Positions 1 through 12,139 of a stretch of DNA of 64,000 nucleotides are shown one piece after another. Every line of letters starts with the position of its first letter. Positions within the stretch are counted from its first letter, which is position 1. The stretch comes from Silene conica. Taxonomy: Eukaryota > Streptophyta > Magnoliopsida > Caryophyllales > Caryophyllaceae. Location: positions 1,784,269 to 1,848,268 of the forward strand of contig CM055311.2 in NCBI GenBank assembly GCA_029255685.2. Reading direction: 5' to 3'. Position numbers and translations under genes: made by a program. The notes beneath the pieces are model-generated. The model saw only the letters and a list, made by a program, of their open reading frames with translations. It searched no databases and was not told the DNA's origin.

Positions 1-110
1 ACATATTAATTTACAGATCATAATTGGTCTCTAGCAAGACGTTACAATCACCTAAATTTAACTAACAATTTATCACAATAAATTGTGTAATTGTTCAGAC
101 ATTCCGAACA
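1..110 (-). repeat. Copia A 3' LTR, end fragment
   Basis: Bases 1-110 match 28703-28812 with only a few differences and end in ACA, the complement of a TGT LTR start. On the minus strand this is the first 110 bp of the LTR; the rest lies left of the window. Confidence 0.8.
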
Positions 111-907
111 ATCTCTCACTTGTCCGACAAGTGTACAATTTAGAATTCCTTTATCACTTAATGTCTCGTTCAGACATAAGGTAAGTCCAATGTCATCCTT
201 ATAAAGCCTAAACATGTTCCTCGAATCTGAGCTAGACTGTTAAAGACAAATGATTAACCATTAATCCATTTAAGTACGACCATGCATTTTACAGTACTAA
301 CTTCTCGAGTGGCCTAGAGACAACAATCCCTTTGAAAATCAAGGGGAGGGCAAGCACATCTTGCCCAACTACGTTTCTCCATGTAATTCATAATGATCCG
401 AGCATTGCCTTTATGATCCCCTTTTACGGTGGACGTTTGACAACGTCAAAATACATCAATTTTCACATGAGACACTATAATGAACTCAGGTCGAGGAATT
501 ATTCCAGAGTATTAATGAAAGTTCGTATGACATATTGAAAAGACCTAAAGACCTCTCACTGCGGGTCTACCCAGTACATATTCAACAATACATACCCACA
601 CAATAGATAGAGATATCCAATATCTTATGATCTATGAAACTTGATCATGAATCTACTTTGTATACTAGTCACTTGAATATCACTAATGTCCCAACTTAAT
701 GATGTGATAATGGGCAAATTAATCTACTTTTCAGTTTTATGAATAGGGTTTCAATAGTCAACTCTTGTTTGATTGCCTATACAAAATCGGAGATTATTTT
801 TGACTTTTATTCAATTAAACCAAGACTGAACAAAATAAAATTTCATTCGATGAATCATAACAGTTTTACAACCATGTCATAACATAAATTAAAACAACAT
901 AAGTTAG
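111..907 (-). other. Copia A 3' noncoding region
   Basis: About 800 bp between the end of the RNase H sequence and the 3' LTR of element A. A purine-rich stretch on the minus strand (about 111-125) lies against the LTR and may be the polypurine tract. The small open frames here have no recognisable product. Long 3' leaders after RNase H are common in plant copia elements. Confidence 0.55.
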
Positions 908-1486
908 TTAGCACCATTCACCAATGTGTTTAATTCCTATTCCGACTGTATGACTATCATGCTTGATTCGAGCAAGGGGTTTAGTAAGTGGGTCTGCAAC
1001 ATTTGCATCGGTGTGGACTTTGCAAATCCGAATATCACCTCTTTCAGCGAATTCTCGAATGACATGATATTTTCTGAGCACATGTCTAGATTTTTTGTGT
1101 GACCTTGGCCCTTTTACTTGAGCAATGGCTCTATTGTTATCACAATAGAGATCCAATGCATTAGCAATGCTAGGGACCACACCAAGCTCAGCAATGAACT
1201 TCCTAATCCAAACAGCCTCTTTTGCAGCTTCTGCAGCTGCAATGTACTCAGCTTCTGTTGTAGAATCAACTGTGGTGTCTTACTTGGAACTCTTCCAGCT
1301 CACTGCTCCTCCATTCAGACAAAAGACATAACCTGATTGTGATCTGCAATCATCCTTGTCTGTCTGTAAACTAGCATCAGTGTAACCCTTTACACTGAGC
1401 TCATCATCTCCACCATATTCTAAGAACTGATCCTTAGTCCGATTAAGGAACTTGAGAATATTCTTAACTGATGTCCAATGTGCTTC
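908..1486 (-). pseudogene. Copia A RNase H domain, 3' end of pol
   Basis: Minus-strand translation shows a copia RT-RNase H ending. It opens with an EAHW..VKNIL motif (about 1486-1440), then a CDN motif (LYCDNNRAIAQ), a HIxxxxH-like stretch that here reads SRHVLRKYHVIREF, and the terminal ADPLTKPL and HIGEW motifs. The frame is broken between about 1181 and 1336. The upstream RT core is absent because a gypsy LTR abuts at 1487. This is the C-terminal piece of the pol whose N-terminal part lies at 9108-9951. Confidence 0.85.
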
Positions 1487-3659
1487 TATAACACCCCCAT
1501 TTATTTAGGGACCTGGGCTAGGATTCCCCGAATAACCAAGGGTGTTACCATCTCGGATAACCGAGGTAGTAGGTAACAAAGGAAAGAAGCGCAGTACTTT
1601 ATTAAGTAATTTAGATGTGAAAACAAAGTGTCTCAAAAGTATTACAACTGTCTCACAAAAGTAAAACGAAAGTCCGGGCAAAGTGAACGACTAATTAACG
1701 TGAGCTAGCACTAGACAGGTCTGATGCATAGCCTCTCCTCCCTTCAGCTTCCATGAGTCTAAGTCTTGTCATTCTGCTCCCCAATAAATTGGATCAACAT
1801 AGACACAAACAACACACAGGGTCAACACGAGGTTGAGTAGGTAATATAGTTAAGACATGAAATAACACAATATAAATTTCCTCCATCTCCACCTCATACC
1901 ATTCTCCACTTCACCTCCAACACAACACACCTTCCATGGCCATATCACAAGTCCCATATCACAAGACCCATATCACAAGACCCATTTCACAAGCCCCGTT
2001 CTCCACAATAATCGATAATAAATAATCAATCCATAATACAATCATAATCAATTATATCATTCTTATAACGAGCAACACAGACCACATGTCATAACGAAAC
2101 CATATATATATATATCCCTTACCTCAACAGTCGGATGAAATCGTCAGTTGCACAGCTGCTAAAAGTGTTCTACTCGGAAAACGTTACCTAAACACATAAC
2201 GCGTACAATCAATAAGACTCCCTAGATCCGTAACATAAGTACGTATTCTATTTATAGTAACTCCCTAAAAGGCAAGTTTCCTAAAATAGACATTCCCAAA
2301 ATAGTATCTACTAAAAATAGTAACTTTCTAAAAATATAACTTTCTTAAATAGTTCCAAAATATAATCTAACAACCACATTAAATACTAACCCAAAATAAA
2401 TAATAATAATAATAATAATAATAAACACAAAACAGCCCCCTTTAACCCGACTCTCCAACCACGACTCAACAACCCTCCTTTTCCACCACGTGACACCACC
2501 ACGACCACCAGTAGCCACCAAACCCCCTTACCCTGAACCTCCTGCCACCTCCACAACCACCGGTCACCCCCTCCTTGGCTACCGGCGAGGTGAACCAAGG
2601 CCCAAACCAGGCCTGGTTCCTCGCCCTGACCGCACGACCGCCCTGATCAGAACAGCCATCGACAACCAGCCAATCCCTGACACCCCCTGAAACCACCACC
2701 AAAACCACCCTTTGACGACGGACCCATAAACCACGGTAGTAACACCGTGTCGACCTCCCCCGAGTCAACGGTGTTACCACCCTAAACAAACCCTGTACAC
2801 GCACAAACCATAAGAACCGAGACAACCAGTGACAACGAACTCCCCCTAGGACCCTGACCCCACCACCTATAGCCACCGAGACAACCACCATGACGCTCTA
2901 CAGACCACCACCAGTCTACCTACACCAATGCCCAAAACAAGCGTCAACAGAATTAGTATCGAAATTACGCAAAAAACACCACGTTCCAAACTTTGTTCTG
3001 AAACGAAAATAGAGGGGTTGACACAGGCGACAAAACCACCATGCCTGGTGGTCCTCGGTGGTCAAAGGTGACTCCATTGGGGTCAAAACGTATCTACTAA
3101 TATCATAGGTCAAAAATATGTAAATATCAGAACCCATAGATATGATATACGATTGTAATTATGCGAATTAAACAGGAAGTAAAACCGTGAAATCAGAAAC
3201 AGTGGTGGACATACTAACCTTATGGCCAAAACAAACCACCCTAGACTAGTGTATAACCACCGTGAACGACTTCCTCTTCTTCCCTTACGTGGCGGCTAGG
3301 TTTTTGTGTAACGAGATATGAGTTTTGAGTAGGGTTTAGGGTAAGAGCAGCAGCCTAAATAAGGCGGCATAAAATAGGTGTCTGCTTGGGTATTCTTACT
3401 TCGTATGTGGACTATTGTTCTTCACGCAAAACGAGGCCCAAAGACATGCTACCACAGGTCCTAGGTTCGAGCCTCACTAACACCATACTACTATTATTAT
3501 CATTTGATGGCCTAGGTTCCCATTTCGAATCTCACCAAGGTCTAGAACGCATATCATCATACGAGTATACACTAGCTCACTAAACGAACAATTTACAATT
3601 TCTAATTGTCGACCCGTAAAAAAACTATATAAATATTAATAATAAAAAGGTTTATTACA
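1487..3659 (-). repeat. Gypsy 3' LTR, about 2.17 kb
   Basis: Its first 173 bases match 8935-9107 closely. The outer TG has mutated to TA at 1487-1488. The inner end is the ACA at 3657-3659, next to a polypurine tract. It contains an (ATA)n run at about 2399-2425, a short TA run near 2101 and a C-rich stretch at 2440-2900 that opens spurious frames on both strands. No protein was recognised in it. Confidence 0.85.
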
Positions 3660-3673
3660 GTCTTCCCCCCTTA
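3660..3673 (-). promoter_or_regulatory. Gypsy polypurine tract
   Basis: On the minus strand this reads AAGGGGGGAAGA directly before the LTR start TGTAATAAACC. That is the expected position and composition for the plus-strand primer of reverse transcription. Confidence 0.8.
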
Positions 3674-3816
3674 AAATGAACTTCGTCCCGAAGTTCACCC
3701 CAGTCATACTGTCAAAACCATGCTCACACCATGACTTATTCAGGTTATTCAGGTTGAATCATGGAATCTTACATTCTACCCCACTAAAAAAAAGAGTTAC
3801 GTCCTCGTAACTTACC

Positions 3817-6800
3817 TCAAACAAACAGCTCCGTGTAGCGCTCCCTCATGGACGCCTCAGCCTCCCAAGTAGCTTCTTCCATGTTGTGATTGGTCCACAA
3901 GACCTTCACTAACGTTGTCTCTCCAGAATCTCTTTCGGAGTCTCAACATAGGCAAGTTGCTCATCCACCTCAATTCTCTCATGGCTCAACACATGTGAGG
4001 GATCGCTCACATACCTTCTTAGCTGAGAAACATGGAACACATTATGGACCTTGGATAGGGCTGGAGGTAAAGCTAATCGGTATGCCACCTCTCCAACTCT
4101 ATCCAAAATCTCAAATGGTCCAATAAACTTCTGACTCAGCTTGCCACACTTTCTGAACCTCATCACACCCTTCATTGGAGATACCTTCAGTAGTACCTTC
4201 TCTCCTGCCTCAAATGAAATGTCACTCCTCTTGAGATCGGCATAACTCTTTTGTCTATCCTGGGCAGCCCTCATTTTCTGTCTGATTATTTGGACTTGCT
4301 CAACCATCTCTTGAATCATCTCTGGACCTAGAACCACAGCATCAGCTCGATCATCCCAACACACAAGACTCCGGCACTTCCTCCCATACAGAGCCTCAAA
4401 AGGAGCCATACCAATGCTAGCATGGTAGCTATTATTATACGAGAACTCTATCAATCCCAATCGCTCTTCCCATGATCCCCCAAATTACAGCACACAAGCT
4501 CTCAGCATGTCCTCCAAGGTCTGAATGGTTCTTTCCGTTTGACCATCTGTAGCTGGGTGAAAAGTCGTACTCATCTTTAACTGCGTGCCCAAAGCGGACT
4601 GCAGCTCTTGCCAAAACCTGGAGATAAATCTCGAGTCGCGATCAGAAACAATATCTTTGGGAACGCCATGCAACTTGACCACATTCTGCACATATGACTT
4701 TGCCAACTCAGCCTTACTCCAGGTATCTTTCATTGGAATAAAGTGAGCGGACTTGGTCAATCTATCCACAATTACCCAGATCATGTTGTTGCCTTTCTGA
4801 GTTCGAGGCAACCCCACGATGAAATCCATAGAAATATTCTCCCATTTCCACTCAGGTACATCCAGTGACTGGATCTTTCCTTGAGGTCTCTTATGCTCAC
4901 CCTTTACCCTCTGACACGTCAGACACCGCGACACAAACTCGGCAACCTCTTTCTTCATATTGGGCCACCAAAATGTCTTCTTGAGGTCCATGTATAATTT
5001 ATCACCCCCTAGGTGAACGGAGTATGGCGTAGCATGAGGTTCAGTTAAAATCTTATTTTTCAACTCATCATTATCCGGAACACACCATCTCCCACTGAAT
5101 CTCAAGCTATCGTCATAATGGACACTGAATTTGGACTCGGTCTCATTACCACTTCCCTCGATCATTCCTCGCCACTTCTGGATTCTCAAATCTTCTTTTT
5201 GCAATTCTCTGATCTCTCCATACAACTCTGGCTCTACTGTCAGATCACTAAGAGTATCCCCTTTCCAAATCATGTAAATTCCCATTTCTCCCAACTCACT
5301 ATGCAGCCTCACCCTTGATCTGGCACTACTCAACGCGTGAACGGATTTCCTACTCAAGGCATCGGCCACCACATTAGCCTTGCCTTCAAGGTAGATAATC
5401 TGCATATCATAGTCACCAATCAACTCTATCCACCTCCTTTGTCTCATATTCAACTCTCGCTGGGTATAGATTTACTTCAAGCTTTTGTGGTCAGAAAACA
5501 CCTTAAATGTGGCTCCATAAAGGTAGTGGCGCCACAGTTTTAGTGCAAAGACCACGGCCCCCAAATCTAAATCATGGGTAGGATAATTCTCCTAGTAGGT
5601 CTTTAATTGAAGGGAAGCATACGATATCACTCTTCCATTCTGCATTAATACACACCCCAGACCATGCTTAGAAGCGTCAGTATAAACTTCGAAATTGTCG
5701 CTCCCATCAGGTAAGGACAGGATAGGAGCTGTTTTCAGGCGTTCCTTAAGGGTTAAGAACGCCTTCTCACAACCCTCATCCCAAATGAAACGGTTCTCCT
5801 TCCTCATCAACGATGTCAACGGTTTAGCTAACTTCGAGAAATCTTTGACGAACCTCCTGTAATACCCAGCCAATCCCAAGAAACTTCGGATCTCACCCAC
5901 ATTCTTCGGGCTTTGCCATCTGATCACAGCTTCGATCTTACTAGGGTCCACAGACACCCTTCCTTGGAAATCACATGACCCAGGAAAGCAACTTTCTTTA
6001 ACCAGAACTCGCACTTACTCAACTTGGCATACAACTCATTCTCCTCTAAAGTCTTCAGTACTGCTCTCAGGTGCTCTTCGTGCTCTTCCTCACTCTTGGA
6101 ATACACCAATATGTCGTCGATAAACACAACCACGACCTTATCCAGGTATGGGCTGAACACCCGGTTCATCAAATCCATGAAAATTGCTGGTGCATTAGTC
6201 AACCCGAACGGCATAACCACAAATTCTTAGTGGCCATACCTTGTTCTAAAAGCGGTCTTGGGAATGTCCTCGTCTTTAATCCTTAATTGGTGATAACCCG
6301 ATCTCAGATCAATTTTTGAGAAAACACCGGCTCCACTCAACTGGTCGAACAGATCATTTCTAGGCAAAGGGTAACGGTTCTTAACGGTCACATTGTTCAG
6401 CTCTCGGTAGTCAACGCAAAGCCTTAGACTCCCATCTTTCTTCTTGACAAATAGCACTGGTCCTCCCCAGGGTGACACACTAGGTCGGATGAATCCCTTC
6501 TCAGCCAATTCATCCAATTGCTTCTTTAATTCATCCATCTCCTTTGGTCCCATACGGTATGGTGATTTTGATATTGGTCCTGCTCCTGGCTTTAGATCGA
6601 TAGAAAAGTCGACCTCTCTCCTAGGTGGCAACCCTGACACATCATCCCTGAACACTCCCTCAAACTCCCTCACCACAGGTATCTCGCTAACCTTCGGAGT
6701 CTCCGCCACACAATTCCACATTTGACACAAGATCAAACTATCCCACTTTCTCAGACTAGACTTAAGGGTATTAACAGAGATAAATTTGACCTTAGGTTTA

Positions 6801-7344
6801 ATCATGAATCCCCTATAAGTCACCCTCACTCCCTTAGGTCCCTTCAGAGAAATCTTCTTTTGGTAACAATCAATAAAAGCTTCATACTTTCCCAACCAAT
6901 CCATCCCAAGAATTACCTCAAAATCCCCCAATGAAAACTCGATAAGATCGCAGTGGAAAACCACATCCCCAATCTTGATGGGCACACTCCTAAAGACTCT
7001 ATTACATGACACAGATTCCCCAGATGGTATTGTTACAGAATCCTCAACCCAATCATAGATGTCAAGCCCTAACACCCTAGCATGCTCTCTAGACACAAAA
7101 GAATGGGTAGCTCCGGAATCGAAGAGTACAAAAGTAGGTTTAAGGTTCACGAGAAAAGTACCAGTCACGACGTGGGCATCATCCTTGGCAGCCTGCTTCT
7201 CCATGGCAAAGAGTTTGCCACTGGTCTTCACCCCACTCTGGCTAGTAGTGGCTGCTCCTGACTGCTGGTTCCCCTCGACTCCGGTCTTCTGGTTGCTGCC
7301 ATTACCGCTGTACTGGTTATGGTGGGAACGGTTTTGATAGTTTT
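3817..7344 (-). pseudogene. Gypsy pol: protease, RT, RNase H, integrase, chromodomain
   Basis: Domains in minus-strand order: aspartic protease with [10 protein letters not shown] (about 7120); RT with LCVDYRELN, the MPFGLTNAP block and the FIDDILVYS active site (about 6140); RNase H with YTDASKHGLG (about 5680); integrase with the CxxC of SRCLTCQR (about 4920), MDFIVGLP, the SDRDSRF aspartate and the DGQTERT glutamate (about 4530). A chromodomain-like end (VLWTNHNMEEATWE) lies at 3822-3900. Breaks seen: a frameshift near 7345 joining gag, a TAA at about 6228 in RT, a frameshift near 5960, two stops at 5470-5592, one near 4485 and a small loss before the chromodomain. Non-functional. Confidence 0.9.
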
Positions 7345-8382
7345 ATATCTCCTCTGGTAGTTGTTGCTAGTACCAGATCTCGTATTTCCCCCATAGCCCG
7401 ACATAGGAGTACGATAACCTCCACTCCCCGAAGTATTCATGCGGGACCTACTGTACCCCGAAGTTGGAGTACGGTAACCCCCAGATTGATATCCTCCTGA
7501 GGATCGACACACAGCTTGCTTATGTCCCGTCTTTCCACAACCATAGCATACTATCCCCACAGAACTGGTTCCCGAACCCCCACTCTTGTAGTTACCTCCA
7601 CCCTGGTTTCTTGCACTTCCTAAGGCACTGTTGGTAAAATACCCACTGTACCTATTAGAATTCTGCTTTTTCGACCCCGAATTTTCACTCAAGGTTTCTG
7701 TCTTCCTCTTTTCACTCCTTGTCTTCTTCTCCTCCCTTATCATGTCAGCGAGCCTCTCAGCTGCCCCAGCCCTCAAATAGATATCACGGACTATAGTGGG
7801 TGGTGCGGCGATAAGTCTCTTCTTGACAGCAATGGTTAACCCCCTCTCAAACTTCATGGCAAGCATTGCCTCATCCATCCCCATTTCCCCCACATGGCTC
7901 AGTAACTGAAGAAACTTCCTATAGTAAACCTCCACAGTCATCTCATCAGTCATTCGAAAAAGTTCAAATTCCTCTCTTAGCTTGCTCTTTTGAAACTCAG
8001 GTAGAAATACTTTGAACGTGATCCTCTTAAATGCGACCCATTCCACGTGATTGATCCCATCCTCGATAGCTGCTTCTCGAATTTCTCCCTTGTTCCCAGT
8101 CCACCAATCGCCAGCCATTCCCCTCAAGTAATGTGCAGCTTGATCTACTCTCAGCTCCTCCGGACAGTCTATCAGCTCAAACAAGTTCTTGAACTCCCGA
8201 CACCATTCCCCGAGTAGGTGAGGTTCTCCCTCCCCAGTGAATTGAGTAGGGTTATGCCTCGCGATGATGGTGCTCATCTTGGCAGAGTCCATGCGTTTGG
8301 CTTTTAAGGCCTCATTCTCAGCTATCAATCGGTCTAATTCCTCTTGCGTGATGTTAGCTACGTTATTCCTTCTTGGAGGCAT
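7228..8382 (-). pseudogene. Gypsy gag with CCHC zinc knuckle
   Basis: The start at 8382 (MPPRRNN) is chosen over an upstream in-frame Met because it matches the usual gag opening and has coiled-coil-like residues just after it (TQEELDRLIAENEALKA). A retrotransposon gag core follows (TGEGEPHLLGEW, YLRGMAGDWW). It is followed by a basic spacer and the CCHC knuckle CYGCGKTGHKQAVC (about 7520-7560). The original frame into protease is lost near 7345: the last ~40 residues are out of frame, while a second frame continues into LFAMEKQ and the protease. Confidence 0.85.
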
Positions 8383-8916
8383 TCTATAACATACAAGGAA
8401 GAAAGATGAGTCCCGGTTTAAGTATGGGTACTCACTCAGATTAAGGCTATATCCCTTAAGCATCAGGTTACATATGCAACTAATATATATTAATAGTACT
8501 TTCTTACAACATGGCTCAGGGATCACATAACCGCATATCATTAGACATGACATAATTATTAATATAATACTGATCATCGCATGCATCCACATCATTATAC
8601 ACTCTATATAATCACAACCACGTAATTCTTATACACATACTCTTTCTTTCATATTCATGCCATTCATATAACAGAAGGGTTCTTATAACCCCTTATCATG
8701 CTTTACCACCAATTCCCATCATTTCCTATTCTACCCTTTTCGCTCGTATACACTCAAGGTACCCGGGTAAAACTGAGAGGGTCTATGGTTCAGTGTGAGG
8801 GGGCCCCAGACTCACACTTCTCCTTTAGTGTGCTCCTAACAGTTCTATCCTGGGGTTCATTTTATTTAGACTCTTCCTACATTCATTTGGGTTCATTCGG
8901 TTAGGCCTGAGGATCG

Positions 8917-8931
8917 TTTTCTCTTATACCA
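8917..8931 (-). promoter_or_regulatory. Gypsy primer-binding site, decayed tRNA-iMet type
   Basis: On the minus strand, 3 bases after the 5' LTR end, the sequence is TGGTATAAGAGA. This matches the common plant initiator-Met primer site TGGTATCAGAGC at 10 of 12 positions. Confidence 0.7.
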
Positions 8932-8934
8932 CTT

Positions 8935-9107
8935 TGTAACACCCCCATTTATTTAGGGACCTGGGCTAGGATTCCCCGAATAACCAAGGGTATTACCATC
9001 TCGGATAACCGAGGTAGTAGATAACAAAGGAAAGAAGCGCAGTACTTTATTAAGTAATTTAGATGTGAAAACAAAGTGTCTCAAATGTATTACAACTGTC
9101 TCCCAAA
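8935..9107 (-). repeat. Gypsy 5' LTR, truncated to 173 bp
   Basis: It matches 1487-1660 with few differences, retains the TG end at 8935, and stops abruptly at about 9107, where copia A coding sequence begins. About 2 kb of LTR is missing. Confidence 0.85.
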
Positions 9108-9951
9108 TGCATAACTCCTTGTACTTGAGTGACTCCTTTAGCAACCAGTCTTGCTTTGAAAACGCTAAGGTTTCCATCCATGTCAGTTTTTATTTTAAAA
9201 ACCCATTTTTTCTTAATAGCTCTTGCACTATCATGCAAATCAACCAAATTCCAAACTTAATTTTCATACATGGACTCCATTTCAGATTTCATGGCTTCAA
9301 GCCACTTTCTGGAATCCGGACTTGTTAAAGCTTTTTTGTAGGTACTTGGTTTATCACTTTCCAAAAGGAGAATTTCATTTCAATCAGTCATGAGTAAATT
9401 TAATTTATCTGGCTGACGAATTTCCCTACTTGACCTTCGTAAAGCCGGAACCACATCTTCAGTCTCTTCAGCATTTTGAAAAACATCGAATGTTATAGAT
9501 AATTCTTCTTCTTCCTGACTTTCAGTAGACACGGGAACATCTTGTGACTCCTGAACTTCATTAAGTTCAATTTTACTCTCACACTTTCTTTTAGGAAGGA
9601 AGTCCCTTTCTAGCAAGAAAGCATTCTGAGCCACAACCACTTTGTTCTCGGTTTTATTATATAAGTAATAGCCATTTGTTTCTTTAGGATAACCTACAAA
9701 GAAACATTTGTCAGACTTGCTGCAAGCTTATCTGAAAGAAGACGTTTCACATAAGCTTCACAATCCCAAATCTTTAGAAAAGATAAAGTTCGAACTCTTC
9801 CTCACCATATCTCATATTGTGTCTTTTCCACAGCTTTAGACGGTGTCCGGTTAAGTGTGAGAGCTGTAGTTTGAAGTGCAAAACCCCAAAAGCTAATAGG
9901 AAGATCAGCCTCACTCATCATCGATCGAACCATATCCAATAATGTTCGATT
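9108..9951 (-). pseudogene. Copia A integrase C-terminus and RT start
   Basis: Read right to left, the segment begins in integrase after RRNRTLLDMVRSMM and passes the typical SFWGFALQTTALTLNRTP stretch. It then crosses an acidic linker ending RRSSREIRQPD (about 9400-9470) and reaches the RT start KKWVFKIKTDMDGN and KARLVAKGVTQVQG (about 9110-9215). RT then stops at the truncated gypsy LTR. Frames shift several times. The right edge is the TCTCC target site of copia B; the integrase continues at 21542. Confidence 0.85.
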
Positions 9952-9956
9952 TCTCC
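9952..9956. repeat. Copia B target-site duplication, left copy
   Basis: TCTCC here is repeated at 21537-21541, flanking copia B. Removing B and one copy restores continuous copia A integrase sequence, which confirms the insertion. Confidence 0.9.
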
Positions 9957-11467
9957 TGAAGAGTCTATTGACCTAGATATACTCAAGAAGGGGGGGTTGA
10001 ATTGAGTATGCCAACTTTTTCGATTCTTCTTCGATGTGAGTTGTTGTGACGAAGTAATAGCAAGTAATGAGTAAGAACGATAAACTAAAGGAGACACGAT
10101 CTTTTGAAGTGGTTCAGTTTCACAAATCGAAACCTACGTCCACTATTCTCGATTAATAAAATTAGTACCTGCTCCGGATTACACTTTTATCAACCCAACT
10201 CGTACAACTTTGATGTTAGTTGTAACTCAATCTAGATACCGTAAAATATCTAGCTACGACAAGTACCGTGAAATACTTGCTTACAATGAGTACCGCTAAA
10301 TACTCGAATCTATCTTAAGTAAGTAAGATAAACTTTCAACAACTTCTTGTATTTGATGATCTTGAATGTATGAAAATATTCTTCAATGCTTGTAGTCTTG
10401 ATTACGAGATTTGATAATGATTGGCACGGAAAACGAAACGTGTGAACGACTACGTTCGTTTGATTTTCTCGATTTGCGTGAGGCTTGGTTTTCGTGAGGT
10501 TGTCAATTAGGCGTGTGATATTGAAAGCATATATATACTAATTTAGATCTAGGTTAAACCCTAGATAGTTTAGGAATATTACTTTGTCTCGAATACTAAT
10601 TCTAGGTAATATTTAAAACTTAATCTTATTTGGTTTAGGAAAGGATTCTATTAAGATAATATTAAATTAAGACATAAGATAATATTTCCATAATCCTATT
10701 TGATTTAGGAAACATCCTTATACCATAAAATATAGAATCCTACTTTGAATCAAATCCTAATTCTTGTCAATAATATAATAAATTATATTGTTAATCAAAT
10801 CCTAGTTAATCTTTCAGTAGATTAAATAAATATCTTTATTTATTTAATTAACCATAAAGATAATATGAAACGTATTAGGACTCGTATAGAAAACGTGAAG
10901 CACGCCTCTCTATGCACGATTCCCAACGTACATAACACGTTCTTCGAGACATATTTCTCGGAGCACGTTTCTCTAGGAATTTGAACTTTGACAATAACGG
11001 TTAAAATAAAATCCTTACCATTTTAGAATTAATATTTACCTCATAAGATAAATATTTTAATTCTTGTTAACTAAAGAATATTTCTATTTTAAAACCGTTT
11101 ATAAGATTACTAAATTAATATATAATCATATATTAATAGCACACATAAATCTTCATGCTTTGATTTATTTTACGCAAATCTCATTTCTTCAATAGTTATA
11201 GGTATGATCCATAACTTAAGAATTCTTGATATTGTAATAAAACTTGTGTTTTGTAAATCTTCAAAAAGACTTGACACTTGATATGAGCTTGATTTTTCTT
11301 CAATCTTTAATTGAACTATCCTTTGTTAAACTACGGTCTTCGCTCTATAATTAACTGTACACTTAAACGCACGATTACACGCATATGCATATAAAACATA
11401 ATTATTTAGACTTGTCATTATTAAAACATAAAACAATATATACTTATATAGAATATATTACTCAACA
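9957..11467 (-). repeat. Copia B 3' LTR
   Basis: TG...CA-bounded repeat, nearly identical to 20025-21536. It carries short tandem-like motifs (TACCGTAAAATAT / TACCGTGAAATAC / TACCGCTAAATAC at about 10235-10305) and a minus-strand TATA-like run near 10530-10542. Confidence 0.93.
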
Positions 11468-11703
11468 AATTTCCCCTTTTTAATGATGGCAAGTCTTACC
11501 TAGAATCGTGTCTAAGTGTAACGTAGTAACGTTCCCCCTCAACATAATATTGGTCTTTTATAATATAGATTAACTAGGGTTTCTATTTTCAAACTAAGCC
11601 AATTTCTTAAAAAGAACTTTGAGAGACAATACGTTACGACAAGGAGCAATCTTAGGAAAATTCGTAATCTAGGTCGCATTCTTTTCCCCCTCTTGACATC
11701 ATT
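11468..11703 (-). promoter_or_regulatory. Copia B polypurine tract cluster, three copies
   Basis: On the minus strand three G-rich purine tracts precede the LTR: TGATGTCAAGAGGGGGAAAAG (11681-11703, abbreviated), GTTGAGGGGGAAC (11531-11543), and CATTAAAAAGGGGAAATT touching the LTR (11468-11486). The last is the proper priming tract. Copia C has the same three in the same order. Confidence 0.8.
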
Positions 11704-12139
11704 GAAAAGACGGAAACAGAGACATAAAACGACTAGAATGATATAATACGAAACAAACCTAAGCATGCAATTCTAAATTAAACACACAAGCATAATTAAA
11801 ATCATGCAAACACGAAATACGAACGGAAATACGACACACAACCATATACTATAATGCCAAAAGGGCCGAATATGAAGTATAAAGCCTAATGGGCCGAATG
11901 TTTAAGAGCATACGCCACTTGGGCCAAAAGTAGTAACATAGTGTCGTAATGGGCCGAAAGTAATGATAAGGCAAGAGCTATTTATACAAGCCTCTGGGCC
12001 GAATTTAGGATAAGGGAAAATGGGCCAGAAACTTCAAAAGATAACAAGGCCAATATTGTTTGCATAAGAAAAGAAAAAGGAAGGGCAAAAGTAAGCAATG
12101 GGTTAAGGAGACCGGACACCACCACACGGCCCAACCCGG

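Larger units (their letters stand above)
1487..9107 (-). mobile_element. Degenerate chromodomain-type Ty3/gypsy element
   Basis: Minus-strand gypsy element inserted in copia A. Left to right: 3' LTR (1487-3659), polypurine tract, chromodomain remnant, integrase, RNase H, RT, protease, gag, primer site and a 5' LTR cut to 173 bp. The order protease-RT-RNase H-integrase is diagnostic of Ty3/gypsy, and the chromodomain-like tail places it among the chromoviruses (Tekay/Del-like by gag and pol motifs, inferred). The coding region has at least two frameshifts and several stops. No target duplication survives because the right LTR is truncated. Confidence 0.9.

Noticed and set aside
2386-2891. Overlapping ORFs on both strands in a C-rich stretch
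   Set aside because: They lie wholly within the gypsy LTR, have biased Gly/Val/Pro composition and match no domain; compositional artefacts.
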